A stretch of DNA of 32,001 nucleotides from assembly GCF_014378415.1 (NCBI RefSeq), contig NZ_JACMNS010000155.1, positions 1 through 32,001 of the forward strand, written 5' to 3'. Position numbers and translations under genes: made by a program. Below the pieces are notes generated by a model. That model was not told the origin of the DNA, did no database searches, and saw only the letters and a program-made list of their open reading frames with translations. Below, piece by piece: positions 17,405 to 26,443 of this stretch. This DNA is from Aquabacterium sp. (GTDB taxonomy: Bacteria > Pseudomonadota > Gammaproteobacteria > Burkholderiales > Burkholderiaceae_C). Each line of letters begins with the position of its first letter. Position 1 is the stretch's first letter.

Positions 17405-18340
17405 TCACAGATCCCGCGTCTGGAGCAGCCCTGCGCGTGGCGCAAAACGATCGAGGGCGGTGAGTTGCTCGACCTCGATGCGCGCAGCACGTCGGCCATA
17501 GACCGAGGCCTTCAGCCAGGTGCATTCAGCCTCCAGTAGATCTGCATCGTTCGCGCTGGTGTGCCAGACCTTGCGCTCGGCATCCCAACGGTAACCACGC
17601 GCTTTCAAGGCGTCTTTCGAGTCAAAGGGCGAACCCGTGGCCATCACCTTGTAGGTGGTGGTCTGGCCGGCCTTCAGTAAAGCTTTCAAACCAGAGTGGC
17701 CTGACTTGGGCAAGGGCTGGCTCAGCACAGCCAGCAAGGCGTGGCAATCCATCTCGGCTCGGTGGGCGTCATAAAACAAGCCCAGCTCGGCCGCCAAAAA
17801 CTCCAGCTTGGCGGAACCACGGCCCTCTTCGCTCCAGTCGATTTCGGCCAGCGAACAAGCCCACGGCAGTTCTGCAAACGCAGGCAGGCGCCCCTCCACG
17901 AAGGCGCGGTCAAAACGAGCGTTGTGCGCGATGACCAGCGACACGCCTTCCAGCAAGGCGGCAATGCGCGCCTCGTTCAGGCGCTGGCCACTGACCATCG
18001 CATCGGTGATGCCGGTGACGCGCAAGGCGGCCTCGGGGATGGGCATGCCGGGGTCTTCCAGTTCGTCGTAGACCTCCAGCACTCGGATGGGCAGGCCGGC
18101 CTCCAGGTCCACCTCGACCAGCAGCAGGGCCAATTCGATGATCTTGTCCTTGCGCCAGTCCAGGCCGGTGGTTTCGGTGTCCAGGATCAGCATCTTGGCC
18201 TTGGCGCCGGCGGCCTTGTGGCCGAAGGTTTTGCGCGGTACCAGGCGGCGCAAAACGCGGTAGTCGGGGTGTGCTTCCAGCACCTTGGCCAGGGCTTCGG
18301 GCGTGTCGAAAGAGGGATCAAGCAAAGCGGTGTCGTTCAT
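17405..18340 (-). CDS. DnaQ-like DEDDh 3'-5' exonuclease
   Basis: 311 aa. The exonuclease fold spans about residues 49-210, with all five active-site residues of the DEDDh class: D54 and E56 in LDTETTGLD, D144 in IAHNARFDRAF, and H193 and D198 in HRAEMD. It should remove nucleotides from 3' ends using two metal ions. About 50 residues precede the domain, and about 100 follow it, including a KARGYRWDAERKVW stretch that may be a small nucleic-acid-binding module. It is not the main polymerase III epsilon subunit by architecture; a repair or RNA-processing role is equally possible. Its start is three bases from the stop of the yfbR-like gene, indicating one transcript. Confidence 0.9.
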   Translation of the reverse strand: MNDTALLDPSFDTPEALAKVLEAHPDYRVLRRLVPRKTFGHKAAGAKAKMLILDTETTGLDWRKDKIIELALLLVEVDLEAGLPIRVLEVYDELEDPGMPIPEAALRVTGITDAMVSGQRLNEARIAALLEGVSLVIAHNARFDRAFVEGRLPAFAELPWACSLAEIDWSEEGRGSAKLEFLAAELGLFYDAHRAEMDCHALLAVLSQPLPKSGHSGLKALLKAGQTTTYKVMATGSPFDSKDALKARGYRWDAERKVWHTSANDADLLEAECTWLKASVYGRRAARIEVEQLTALDRFAPRAGLLQTRDL

Positions 18341-18343
18341 GGG

Positions 18344-18937
18344 TCAGTCGCCACGCATCAATGAGTCGAGCGTGAGCTCAAAGGCCGGACCGAATTGGTC
18401 CAGAAAGTAACGCACCTCGGGGATCATGTGCTGGTCGATCTTGCCTTTGATTTGCTGGGCGGCCTGCTCGAACTCGGTGTTGCCGTAGCGCAATTCAGCC
18501 CGGCACTTCAGCCACGCCGCGAGGCGGTCAGCGGCCTTGACCAGTTGGGCATGATCGTCAGGCCATTGCTCGTGGTCCAACACCTCGCGCAGCGCGGGTT
18601 GGATGGCGGGTGGCAGCAGGGCCAGCATTTCCTGGCTGACTTCGTGCTCGAGGTAGGCGGTGGCTTGGCGCATGGCCGGTGAATACTTGACCGGGGTCGG
18701 CAGGTCGCCCGTGATGGCTTCGGTGGCGTCGTGGAACAAGGCGCGCGTGGCCACCGCGTTGGGGTCAATCGGCACGCCCAGCACATCGCGGCGGATCACC
18801 GCCAAGGCATGGGCTAACACGGCCACTTCCCAGCTGTGTTGGGCCACATCTTCTTCAACGGCATTGCGCATCAAGCCCCAGCGCTTGATGAAGCGCAGGC
18901 GGGCCAGGTGGGCGTAAAAGGGGCTGGTGATCGACAT
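18344..18937 (-). CDS. yfbR: YfbR-like HD-domain 5'-deoxynucleotidase
   Basis: 197 aa, the size of E. coli YfbR, which removes phosphate from deoxynucleoside 5'-monophosphates. The start MSITSPFYAHLARLRFIKRW aligns with the YfbR N-terminus, so ATG 18937 was chosen over a longer in-frame start at 19039 that would overlap tamB. HD-domain metal ligands are H34 (AQHSWEV), H69 and D70 (ALFHDATE), with a further Asp in VKAADRLAAWLKC. The GDLPTPVKY segment is a strong family mark. A role in dNMP turnover and nucleotide-pool balance is expected. It sits downstream of tamB and just upstream of the exonuclease. Confidence 0.92.
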   Translation of the reverse strand: MSITSPFYAHLARLRFIKRWGLMRNAVEEDVAQHSWEVAVLAHALAVIRRDVLGVPIDPNAVATRALFHDATEAITGDLPTPVKYSPAMRQATAYLEHEVSQEMLALLPPAIQPALREVLDHEQWPDDHAQLVKAADRLAAWLKCRAELRYGNTEFEQAAQQIKGKIDQHMIPEVRYFLDQFGPAFELTLDSLMRGD

Positions 18938-19035
18938 GCTGGGAATATATCGCCAATGTCCTGGCCCGCCTTTGCGGCAAACCAAGGCCATGAGCATCGA
19001 CTGGGAAAAATGGATCCTCGGGCTAGGCTCGATCG

Positions 19036-22000
19036 TCAATCAAATCGCCATGACCAGATCAAGTCCAGCGCGTTGTCCCGCCCCGCCTGCGCCCGCACAG
19101 TAAAGCGCTGGGCCAGGCGGTAAATCAACTGCCAGTTGCCCGCCGTTTCGTTCAAGCTGCGCTCGTAGCCCAGGTACCATTTGCGCGAGATCTGCTTGCC
19201 CACGTTGACCACGGTCTCACGCGCATCGCCATTCTCAGTTTGGCGCACCGACAACTCGTCCAGCCCAATGGCGCCCAGCACCGAATCCTTGGGCGTGCCG
19301 CCCTCGCCAGCCAGCAAGGCCGACGCGGCGGTCTGCAGCAAGCCGATGTCAGCCCCGCCCAAACCAGCTGGGCCACGGCCCAATATCAGCCAAGACAGCT
19401 TCTCGGTCTCGGACATGGTCGGATCGGAATACAAGCGCACGCGCGGGTCTTGGGCCGTCCCGGTGATGGTGACCCCTACCTTCACGTCCGACGCCGCAGC
19501 AGCGAGTGATTCAGCCCGCATGGCCTGGATGTCCAGGCGTGGGTTGTCGATGGGGCCAGTGAACGCGATCGAACCCCGCTCGATCACCAGGTTCTGCGCA
19601 TACGCCACGTAAGAGCCCGATTCCGTCCTGACCGTGCCATGCATCGCCATCCGGCCGTTGGGTGTGGTCAAGGTCAGCTTGCCCACCAACAGTGTGTTCA
19701 AGCCCCGGCCCTTCAGGCGCAGTTTGGATCCCAAGTCCACCTCGATGTTCGCCTGCACCTTGCGCTTGGGCGACACAAGGCCCGCGTCTGCGCCTGGCTC
19801 GCCATTGGCCGCCACATCGCCGGGCCGGTTGATGACATTGACGTCGTCGCCAATGGTCGGGGCATCTGCCTTGCTGATGTCGATCAATCCCTCATCGACC
19901 AGGAAGCGGCCATCGGCCTTGATGTCTTCCGCGCCCAAGACCAGCTTGCCTTGCCCGCTGACGAGCAAACGGCGATCCACCCGCTGCAGCAAGGCAAAGT
20001 GATCAAGCGCCAGATTCAGATTCGCTTGGGGCTGGGCGCCCAACATGGCATCACCGTCCAGGCTGATGGTGCCGCCATGCTCACCGCCTTTGGCCTTGAA
20101 CTGCGTCAGGCGCGCCTGGTCACCTTGCAGGCTCAACTGCAAAACGCCATCAGACAAATTGACGCCCATCAAGGCCTGACTGGCGCCCAGGTTCTGCCCA
20201 TTCACCTCGCCCTTGTACAAAGGGGCACCCAAGGTACCGGACAACACCGTATTGGCTTGCACCTGCCCCGACAAGCGCCAGCCCGGTGGTGCCCAAACAC
20301 CCCAGGGGCGCAGGTTGTCGATCTTAACGTTCAGGGTGCCCGACAAGCTGTCGTTGGCCGATGGCAGGCTGTCTCGCGATGGGGTGCGCACGGTTTGCTG
20401 ACCGCTCACCAAGCCCACCACCCGGCCGTCAAATTGCTCGGACATGGTCCAGACACCCTCGCGGGCCTTCAGCTCCAATCGGGCTTGCTTGATGCCCAGG
20501 GTTTGGAGCAGGTTGCCTTCAATGGCGGTTTCGGCCAGGCTCAAGTCACCATCGCGCCTGGCCAGGAAGCCATCGACCTGCCAGGGCTGCTCGGGGCTGT
20601 GCTGCATGCGCAGCTGGCCCACCACCGTCAAATCACCGCCCCAGCCGGCCTGTGGCTGCCAGCGCGCCAATACTTCGGCCAGCTTGATGGGCTCTAGGTC
20701 AATGCTGACCTTGGTCTGCCCGCCTGTCACGCCAGCTTGGCGGGGCTCGCGCCAACTCAACTCCTGGATTTTCAAACCGGCCCCCATCAACGAGACCAGG
20801 GTGGGGCTGACCACCAGGCGGCGGTCGTCCTGGGTTGAAGACCACTGCACCTCGACCGCTTGAGCCGACAGCAAAGGCCGTGGCGCGGGCTCGATGGTGA
20901 CCACGCTCAGTTTTTGCACCTGGCCTTTCCAGCCGCGGAAGGATTCCAGCACACCTCCGGCCACCGACAAGTCCAGGTGCACACGGGGAACCGCCTCGGG
21001 CTGCTTGGATTTTTCCTGGCGCACAGGCAGGTGCACATCGCCTTGCGCCACCAGGCGGTGGGACTGGGCACTGCCGTCCAGGGCGGCTGTGACCTGCTCC
21101 AAGGTGGTGCCACCCAACTTAGCCTGGCGAATGGTCAAGCGCCCCTCGGACTGCGCTGACATGTTCCCGGTGTTGACCCGCCAGCGGCCTTCGGCCTGCT
21201 CCAGCGAGTACAGCGTTCCGCCCGCATCCTTGGCCTGCAGGCCAGTCAGGTCCAAGTGCCCCTGCGTGGACAAGGCAGGCCAGACGCCCTCCACCGTGAC
21301 ATCTCCCTGGGCCATGCCCTGCAGATCGCGCCAGCCCCACCATTGGGCCAGGGGCTGCAAAGCCTGGATGGCCGGTGCCTGCAGTTGAAGCTGCCCACGC
21401 CCAGGTCGGTTGGCGGCCCACTGCACGCCATCTTGCGCCGATCGGCTCACGGGCACCACACCCGTCACCCCCACCTGGTTGCCCGCCACGTTCAGGTCGG
21501 CCTTGAAGCTCATGTCAGGCTGGCCCGTGGGCGCCTTCCAGCTCAAGAGGCCACTCAAAGGGATGCCGGCCAACTGGCTGGGGTCCAGGCGCCCCGCCAT
21601 CTCGCCCTGGCCCAAAGCATCGGCCTCGAACTGGACGCGGCCTTGCAGCCGGTTGGCGCCAGTGGCCTTGTCCGGCCAAGGCATCCACCACTGCGGGTCG
21701 AAGTTGGACAAATCAAGCTGCCCCTTGGCCCGCCATGGCGCCTCTCCTGCCTGACTGGCCTGACCGGTCAATTTGGCCAGTGAAGTGCCCGAGCTCAGGC
21801 TCAGGCTTTTGACATCGATCAGGGCTGGCGACCAATGCCCTGCCAGGTTCAACGCCACCGGATGGGTCGGCTTCCCCGGGCCTTGGCGATACTGCCCCTT
21901 CAATTCGGCCAGCACGGCCCAGCGCTCCCAGGCCTGGCCCTCGGCGGGTGCCGACTGAACATTGACACGGCCCTGCAGTTGCAACGGCGGCGAGCGCCCG

Positions 22001-23250
22001 TCCAGCGCCTGGGGCTCCAAACCCTGGATGTCGGCCTGCAAATGCGTTTTTTGCGGTGTGACCAAGTCCCAGGTGCCATTGACCAGCACCGTGCCAGGGC
22101 TCTGCCCGCCAGTCCGGGGCAGGGCCAACGTCAGCGCCAACTGGCCCGCCTGGCCCAAGCTGTTCAACTGCCCGGCCGAGGCCCCGGTGAGTGCGATCGG
22201 CAAAGCGGCCTGCCCCACCAAGCTCACCAAAGGCAAGCCCCGGGCATCCCAAGCGCCGGGCTTGGCATTGGTCAGCGCGATGTCCACCGCCAGATCAGGC
22301 GCGGCGCGCTTGGCGCTCAGCGGCGTGGGCTGCACCGACACCTTGCCGGACAAGGCCGTGTTGGGCAAAGCCGGCCACAGCATCGCCAGGTTCAGGCCAT
22401 GGGCCTGCACGGCCAAGCTGGGCAAAGGCCAGGCGGCAAAGGGTGCCACCTCGCCCGACATGGTCAAGCTTTGCGCCGCCTCGGTGCCCTGGCCCAGCTG
22501 CACTTGCCCCTGGGCAAGCAAGCTGTGCAAAGGCCCCTTCAAACGCAACTGCGCCTCGCCGATGTCAATGCTGCCCGTGCCAGCAGCGGCATGCTCGGCA
22601 TCCAGGCTCAGGTCAAGGTTCATCGCTTTTCGCGTGCCCAAAGCGGCCAGACCCTTCAACTGCCAGCCATGCACCAGCAGGCGGTTCAGCACCACCTGAT
22701 GCTGATGCGCAGTGCCCACGGACTCTTGCAGGAAAACGCGGGCGGCCAGGTCCTGCAACACTTGGGGTTCGAGCAGATTGCTGCGAAACGCCCCCACGGT
22801 GACCGCCTTCAAGCGCACCGACACCGGCAGGTCAAAATCAGTGGGGGCAAGACTGGGCGTTTTGGACGGGGGCGAAGAAATCCAAAGTAAATCGACGCTG
22901 CGCGCTTGCAAGGCATCAATCGTCACCCCCACCTGCCCTGCCACCGAGCCATCATGGCGAAAGCTCACGCCTTGCCAGTGCGGCTCGACCAGCACCAGCC
23001 TCGATCCACGCGGCAGGCTGATCTCCACGCGCTGGGCACTGAAACCCGTCAGCAATCCGCCCTTGGGCTCTACCACCGTCACCCAAGGCAGCACCGACAG
23101 CAGCCGCGCCGTGGCGACTTCCTGGTGCAAAGCCCACCACAGTCCGCTCAGACTCAGCGCGATCAGCACCAGCAAAGTCATCACCAGCCAGAGTGGGCCA
23201 GCCCAAGCAGACAGCCACACGCGGGAGGACCAAGTGGCAGGTTGATTCAA
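19036..23250 (-). CDS. tamB: translocation and assembly module protein TamB
   Basis: 1404 aa, somewhat longer than E. coli TamB (about 1260). An N-terminal membrane anchor at about residues 17-40 is followed by a very long beta-rich region, and the C-terminus carries the conserved TamB (DUF490) domain ending in YERSLNETAGNWQLIYRL and then WSWRFD. TamB spans the periplasm as a beta-taco and, with TamA, supports insertion of some outer-membrane proteins and lipid transport to the outer membrane. The start is TTG, overlapping the tamA stop by four bases, so it is probably translated by coupling to tamA. The order tamA-tamB is conserved in Proteobacteria. Confidence 0.95.
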   Translation of the reverse strand: MNQPATWSSRVWLSAWAGPLWLVMTLLVLIALSLSGLWWALHQEVATARLLSVLPWVTVVEPKGGLLTGFSAQRVEISLPRGSRLVLVEPHWQGVSFRHDGSVAGQVGVTIDALQARSVDLLWISSPPSKTPSLAPTDFDLPVSVRLKAVTVGAFRSNLLEPQVLQDLAARVFLQESVGTAHQHQVVLNRLLVHGWQLKGLAALGTRKAMNLDLSLDAEHAAAGTGSIDIGEAQLRLKGPLHSLLAQGQVQLGQGTEAAQSLTMSGEVAPFAAWPLPSLAVQAHGLNLAMLWPALPNTALSGKVSVQPTPLSAKRAAPDLAVDIALTNAKPGAWDARGLPLVSLVGQAALPIALTGASAGQLNSLGQAGQLALTLALPRTGGQSPGTVLVNGTWDLVTPQKTHLQADIQGLEPQALDGRSPPLQLQGRVNVQSAPAEGQAWERWAVLAELKGQYRQGPGKPTHPVALNLAGHWSPALIDVKSLSLSSGTSLAKLTGQASQAGEAPWRAKGQLDLSNFDPQWWMPWPDKATGANRLQGRVQFEADALGQGEMAGRLDPSQLAGIPLSGLLSWKAPTGQPDMSFKADLNVAGNQVGVTGVVPVSRSAQDGVQWAANRPGRGQLQLQAPAIQALQPLAQWWGWRDLQGMAQGDVTVEGVWPALSTQGHLDLTGLQAKDAGGTLYSLEQAEGRWRVNTGNMSAQSEGRLTIRQAKLGGTTLEQVTAALDGSAQSHRLVAQGDVHLPVRQEKSKQPEAVPRVHLDLSVAGGVLESFRGWKGQVQKLSVVTIEPAPRPLLSAQAVEVQWSSTQDDRRLVVSPTLVSLMGAGLKIQELSWREPRQAGVTGGQTKVSIDLEPIKLAEVLARWQPQAGWGGDLTVVGQLRMQHSPEQPWQVDGFLARRDGDLSLAETAIEGNLLQTLGIKQARLELKAREGVWTMSEQFDGRVVGLVSGQQTVRTPSRDSLPSANDSLSGTLNVKIDNLRPWGVWAPPGWRLSGQVQANTVLSGTLGAPLYKGEVNGQNLGASQALMGVNLSDGVLQLSLQGDQARLTQFKAKGGEHGGTISLDGDAMLGAQPQANLNLALDHFALLQRVDRRLLVSGQGKLVLGAEDIKADGRFLVDEGLIDISKADAPTIGDDVNVINRPGDVAANGEPGADAGLVSPKRKVQANIEVDLGSKLRLKGRGLNTLLVGKLTLTTPNGRMAMHGTVRTESGSYVAYAQNLVIERGSIAFTGPIDNPRLDIQAMRAESLAAAASDVKVGVTITGTAQDPRVRLYSDPTMSETEKLSWLILGRGPAGLGGADIGLLQTAASALLAGEGGTPKDSVLGAIGLDELSVRQTENGDARETVVNVGKQISRKWYLGYERSLNETAGNWQLIYRLAQRFTVRAQAGRDNALDLIWSWRFD

Positions 23251-25148
23251 AGCGTGATCCCCACGCTGAAGTGGATGCGAAAACTCTGGGTCTGTTCGCC
23301 ATAAGCCAGGTCAATCTTCAAGGGCCCGACCGGGCTGCGCCAGCGAATCCCCGCGCCATAGCCTCGTTGCAGCTTGATGTCGGCGAACTGGTCGGCCACA
23401 CCGCCAGCGTCAAAAAACACCGCCCCGAGGATGCTGGGGTATTTCTTGAGGAATGGGTGCGCCAGTTCGCCGCTCAGCGTCGTCATCGCCCGTCCACCCA
23501 CCAGCGCGCCATCGCGGGCGACCCCGATCGACCGGTAGCCGTAGCCACGCACCGACTCGTCACCCCCCGCGCGGAACAACAATGGATCAGGGATGCTGAT
23601 CGACTCGCTGGACAACATGCGACCACCTTCAATCCTGGTGGTGGCATCCCAGCCCCAGGGCAAAGGCTTGTACCAGGTCAGGCGGCCATACAGGCGGCTG
23701 AACGGACCAGAGCTCTCACGGGTGGCAAAGCTGTGGCCCAGGCCAACCGAAGTCAGGGCAGTGATGCCGGTGGTCGGCAAGGTCTGGCTGTCGACATCGC
23801 GCCAAGCGTATTGCAAGGTGCCGCTGATCGCCGATGCGTCGGACACCTGTTCACCCGCCTTTGATTTCACGCGGGCACTTTGGTATTCCACATAACGGGT
23901 CAGCTCCAGCCGTTCGCCTTCGCGCAACTGTCCGAAGCGCAAACGTTCGCTGGTGGTCACGGCGTCGGAGGTGTCGGTCTCTTTGGCCAATTGCCCCGAC
24001 ACCAACCAGCGCTTGCGCCCCGGCTGGGGGTGTGAAGTCAGGTCCACCTGAAGGCTGGAGTCGATCTTGGCCAACTGCAATTTGGTCTTGGCCTGCCAGT
24101 CCTGGTTCAGGATGTGGCGGTGCAGGTGCTCGACCGAAACGCGCGGGCCGGTGTCACTGCTCACACCAACGCCCACCGTGGCTTGCTGCAAAGACAGTTC
24201 ATGCACCTGCACGGTCACCGGCGCCCCTTCCGCCCGGCTTTGATCCTGCTCCATGTTGATGAAGACGCTGTCGAACAGGTTGAGCTTCTGCACGCGCTCC
24301 TGAAAATCCAGCAAGGACTGCTCGCGGTAGACCTCGCCTTTGACAAAAGGGGCGAGGTTGAGGATCGCCGAGGCGGGCTGCACCTTCAAGCCTTCGATGT
24401 AGATCTCGCCAAAATGAAAAATGGGCCCGCTGTCGGCCACGACGAACAAGGCGGCCGTCCTGTTCTGGGCATCGACCGTGGCCGAGGTACCGCTCCAGGT
24501 GGCCAGGGGGTAGCCTTCGGCCCGCATCCGCGCCAGCATGCCGTTCTTGGCCGCTGACCAATTGGGCTGCGTGAAGATGGTGCCCGCCGACAAGGCCCAT
24601 TCGGATTCCAGGTCGGCCACCAGCGCCTTGGCATGCCCCTCGTCCTTGGACAAGGCCGTGTCCAAGTCGCCTTCAAACACCATCTGCACGCGGCTCACCC
24701 GGGTTCGGGGGCCTGGCTGAACCACCAGCTTGATGAGCAGGGGTTGCCCTTCGACCTCGTCGGACACACTGGTGTGGATCTGAGCGGCGAAATAGCCCTG
24801 CGCTTCCAGCAGGCTGCGCGCCTGATCGGGCGCGGCCGCCACCAGGCGCCGCAACTCGTTGCGGCGAATGGCGACACCGGTGTTGTCACCCTCGGCCGTG
24901 GCCTCCTCGTGGTAACGCGCCAGGTCCAGGTAGTTGCTTAGCAGGGCGTCCAGGGCACCCGGCGCCTCGATGTCCAGCGTCCAGACCAGTGGCGCACGCC
25001 CCGCGGCCCGGGGCGCTTGAGCCACCGTTGCCGCCGCCGCACTGGCCGCTGCCTCGGGGGGCAGCAAGGCGGCGGTGTCCTGCGCCCAGGCCACAGACGA
25101 CATCAGGCCCCAAGCGGCGCAAGTTAGAACCAGGACGCGACCAATCAT
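23247..25148 (-). CDS. tamA: outer-membrane assembly factor TamA (Omp85 family)
   Basis: 633 aa. A signal peptide (MIGRVLVLTC to SVAWAQ, about residues 1-23) and an Ala-rich linker precede POTRA-like periplasmic domains (about 50-290). The C-terminal 16-strand-type barrel contains the Omp85 loop motif GGDESVRGYGYRSIG, RWRSPVGPLKIDLAYG, and a terminal beta-signal ending in Leu after FRIHFSVGI. TamA is the outer-membrane partner of TamB. ATG 25148 is supported by the signal peptide and by its ATGA overlap with the stop of the upstream VWA gene; longer in-frame starts would put about 57 residues before the signal peptide. The link to the VWA gene is unusual and discussed in the findings. Confidence 0.95.
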   Translation of the reverse strand: MIGRVLVLTCAAWGLMSSVAWAQDTAALLPPEAAASAAAATVAQAPRAAGRAPLVWTLDIEAPGALDALLSNYLDLARYHEEATAEGDNTGVAIRRNELRRLVAAAPDQARSLLEAQGYFAAQIHTSVSDEVEGQPLLIKLVVQPGPRTRVSRVQMVFEGDLDTALSKDEGHAKALVADLESEWALSAGTIFTQPNWSAAKNGMLARMRAEGYPLATWSGTSATVDAQNRTAALFVVADSGPIFHFGEIYIEGLKVQPASAILNLAPFVKGEVYREQSLLDFQERVQKLNLFDSVFINMEQDQSRAEGAPVTVQVHELSLQQATVGVGVSSDTGPRVSVEHLHRHILNQDWQAKTKLQLAKIDSSLQVDLTSHPQPGRKRWLVSGQLAKETDTSDAVTTSERLRFGQLREGERLELTRYVEYQSARVKSKAGEQVSDASAISGTLQYAWRDVDSQTLPTTGITALTSVGLGHSFATRESSGPFSRLYGRLTWYKPLPWGWDATTRIEGGRMLSSESISIPDPLLFRAGGDESVRGYGYRSIGVARDGALVGGRAMTTLSGELAHPFLKKYPSILGAVFFDAGGVADQFADIKLQRGYGAGIRWRSPVGPLKIDLAYGEQTQSFRIHFSVGITL

Positions 25149-26317
25149 TTGCTCAGCAACCGCATCGCGCCTTCCAGCCCTTGCAGGCTCAGAGGAAACA
25201 TTCGGTTGCCCACCAGTTGCTGCATGATCGAAATGCTCTGACGGTAGCCCCACACACCGGCAGGTTCCGGGTTGATCCAGGCGTGGTGCGGAAAGGCGTG
25301 CGTGAGGCGCTGGATCCATTCGGCGCCAGCCTCTTCGTTGTTGTACTCAACGCTGCCGCCCGCCTGCAGGATCTCATAGGGGCTCATGGTGGCATCGCCC
25401 ACGAAGATCAGCTTGTAGTCCTTGTTGTACTTGCGGATGATGTCCCAGGTGGGGATTTTTTCGGAAAACCGCCGGTGGTTGTCCTTCCACATGTAGTCGT
25501 AGATGCAGTTGTGGAAGTAATAAAACTCCAGGTGCTTAAACTCGCTCTTGGCGGCCGAGAACATCTCTTCGATCCGGTGGATGTGGTCGTCCATCGATCC
25601 GCCCACGTCCATCAACAGCAGCACTTTGACGGTGTTGTGCCGCTCGGGCACCATCTTGATGTCCAGCATGCCGGCATTGGCGGCGGTGGCCTGGATGGTG
25701 GCGTCCAGCGCGAACTCTTCGGCCGCGCCCTGGCGCGCGAACTTGCGCAGGCGCCGCAGGGCCACCTTGATGTTGCGCGTGTCCAGCTCGACCGTGTCGT
25801 CGTAATCCTTGAACTCACGCTTGTCCCAAACCTTGACTGCGCTGCGGTTACGGGATTTGTCTTGCCCGATGCGGATGCCTTCGGGGTTGTAGCCGTGCGC
25901 GCCGAAGGGCGAGGTACCGCCCGTGCCGATCCATTTGTTACCGCCTTCGTGGCGCTCTTTCTGTTCTTCGAACAGCTCTTTGAGGCGGTCCATGAGCTTG
26001 TCCCAGCCCATCGCTTCGATGGCGGCTTTGTCAGCCGCACTCAGTTCGCGCTCGAATCGCTTGCGCAGCCATTCGAGAGGTATTTCACGGGTCAGGTCGA
26101 ATGAGGCGCTCGCACCCCTGAAATAGGTGGAAAAGGCCCGGTCAAATTTATCGAAGTGGGTCTCATTCTTTACAAGTGACATTCGCGCCAGGTGGTAGAA
26201 CTCATCCACCGATGGCTCGATCACATCAAGCTTGATGGCCTCCAGCAAACTGAGGTACTCCGGAATGGTGACCGGCAGCCGAGCTGAACGCAACGCGAAG
26301 AAGAAGTCGATGAGCAT
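25145..26317 (-). CDS. CoxE-like VWA-domain protein (MoxR partner type)
   Basis: 390 aa, no signal peptide, so cytoplasmic. A helical, charged N-terminal part (1-130) precedes a VWA domain from about 230 to 370. The metal site (MIDAS) reads D237-V-G-G-S241; the usual form is D-x-S-x-S, so the first Ser is Gly here. A later GDATMSPYE segment (307-315) provides the acidic and Thr/Ser positions. Proteins of this type work with MoxR AAA ATPases in protein or cofactor-complex maturation, and a MoxR gene is close by at 27645-28487. AGGA six bases before ATG 26317 is a good ribosome site. It is the first gene of the minus-strand block and overlaps tamA by four bases. Confidence 0.88.
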   Translation of the reverse strand: MLIDFFFALRSARLPVTIPEYLSLLEAIKLDVIEPSVDEFYHLARMSLVKNETHFDKFDRAFSTYFRGASASFDLTREIPLEWLRKRFERELSAADKAAIEAMGWDKLMDRLKELFEEQKERHEGGNKWIGTGGTSPFGAHGYNPEGIRIGQDKSRNRSAVKVWDKREFKDYDDTVELDTRNIKVALRRLRKFARQGAAEEFALDATIQATAANAGMLDIKMVPERHNTVKVLLLMDVGGSMDDHIHRIEEMFSAAKSEFKHLEFYYFHNCIYDYMWKDNHRRFSEKIPTWDIIRKYNKDYKLIFVGDATMSPYEILQAGGSVEYNNEEAGAEWIQRLTHAFPHHAWINPEPAGVWGYRQSISIMQQLVGNRMFPLSLQGLEGAMRLLSK

Positions 26318-26443
26318 ATGAAGTCCTGCGAATTGCCACCTATTTTGGCCTGTAACTGGCGCCGTGCAGAGGCATGGCGTGTTTTAGCCCTTCAGGGTTG
26401 CCCCTGTAACCAGAACGGGATAGAGGCCCGTTAAGGTCTGATC
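26318..26443. promoter_or_regulatory. divergent promoter region between VWA and GGDEF genes
   Basis: A 126-base gap that must hold promoters for both the minus-strand VWA-tamA-tamB block and the plus-strand cyclase. I see no strong -35/-10 pair. A short direct repeat CCTGTAAC occurs twice about 50 bases apart, and GGTT-N8-AACC forms a small inverted repeat near 26395-26412. These may be operator-like or chance. Confidence 0.35.

Noticed and set aside
19639-22890. Long plus-strand frames opposite tamB
   Set aside because: Low-complexity Gln/Gly/His-rich products antisense to a clear TamB; no ribosome sites or family motifs.
25149-25319. A 57-residue upstream extension of TamA
   Set aside because: It would put a polar stretch before a textbook signal peptide and run deep into the VWA gene; the ATGA overlap at 25145-25148 is the natural start.
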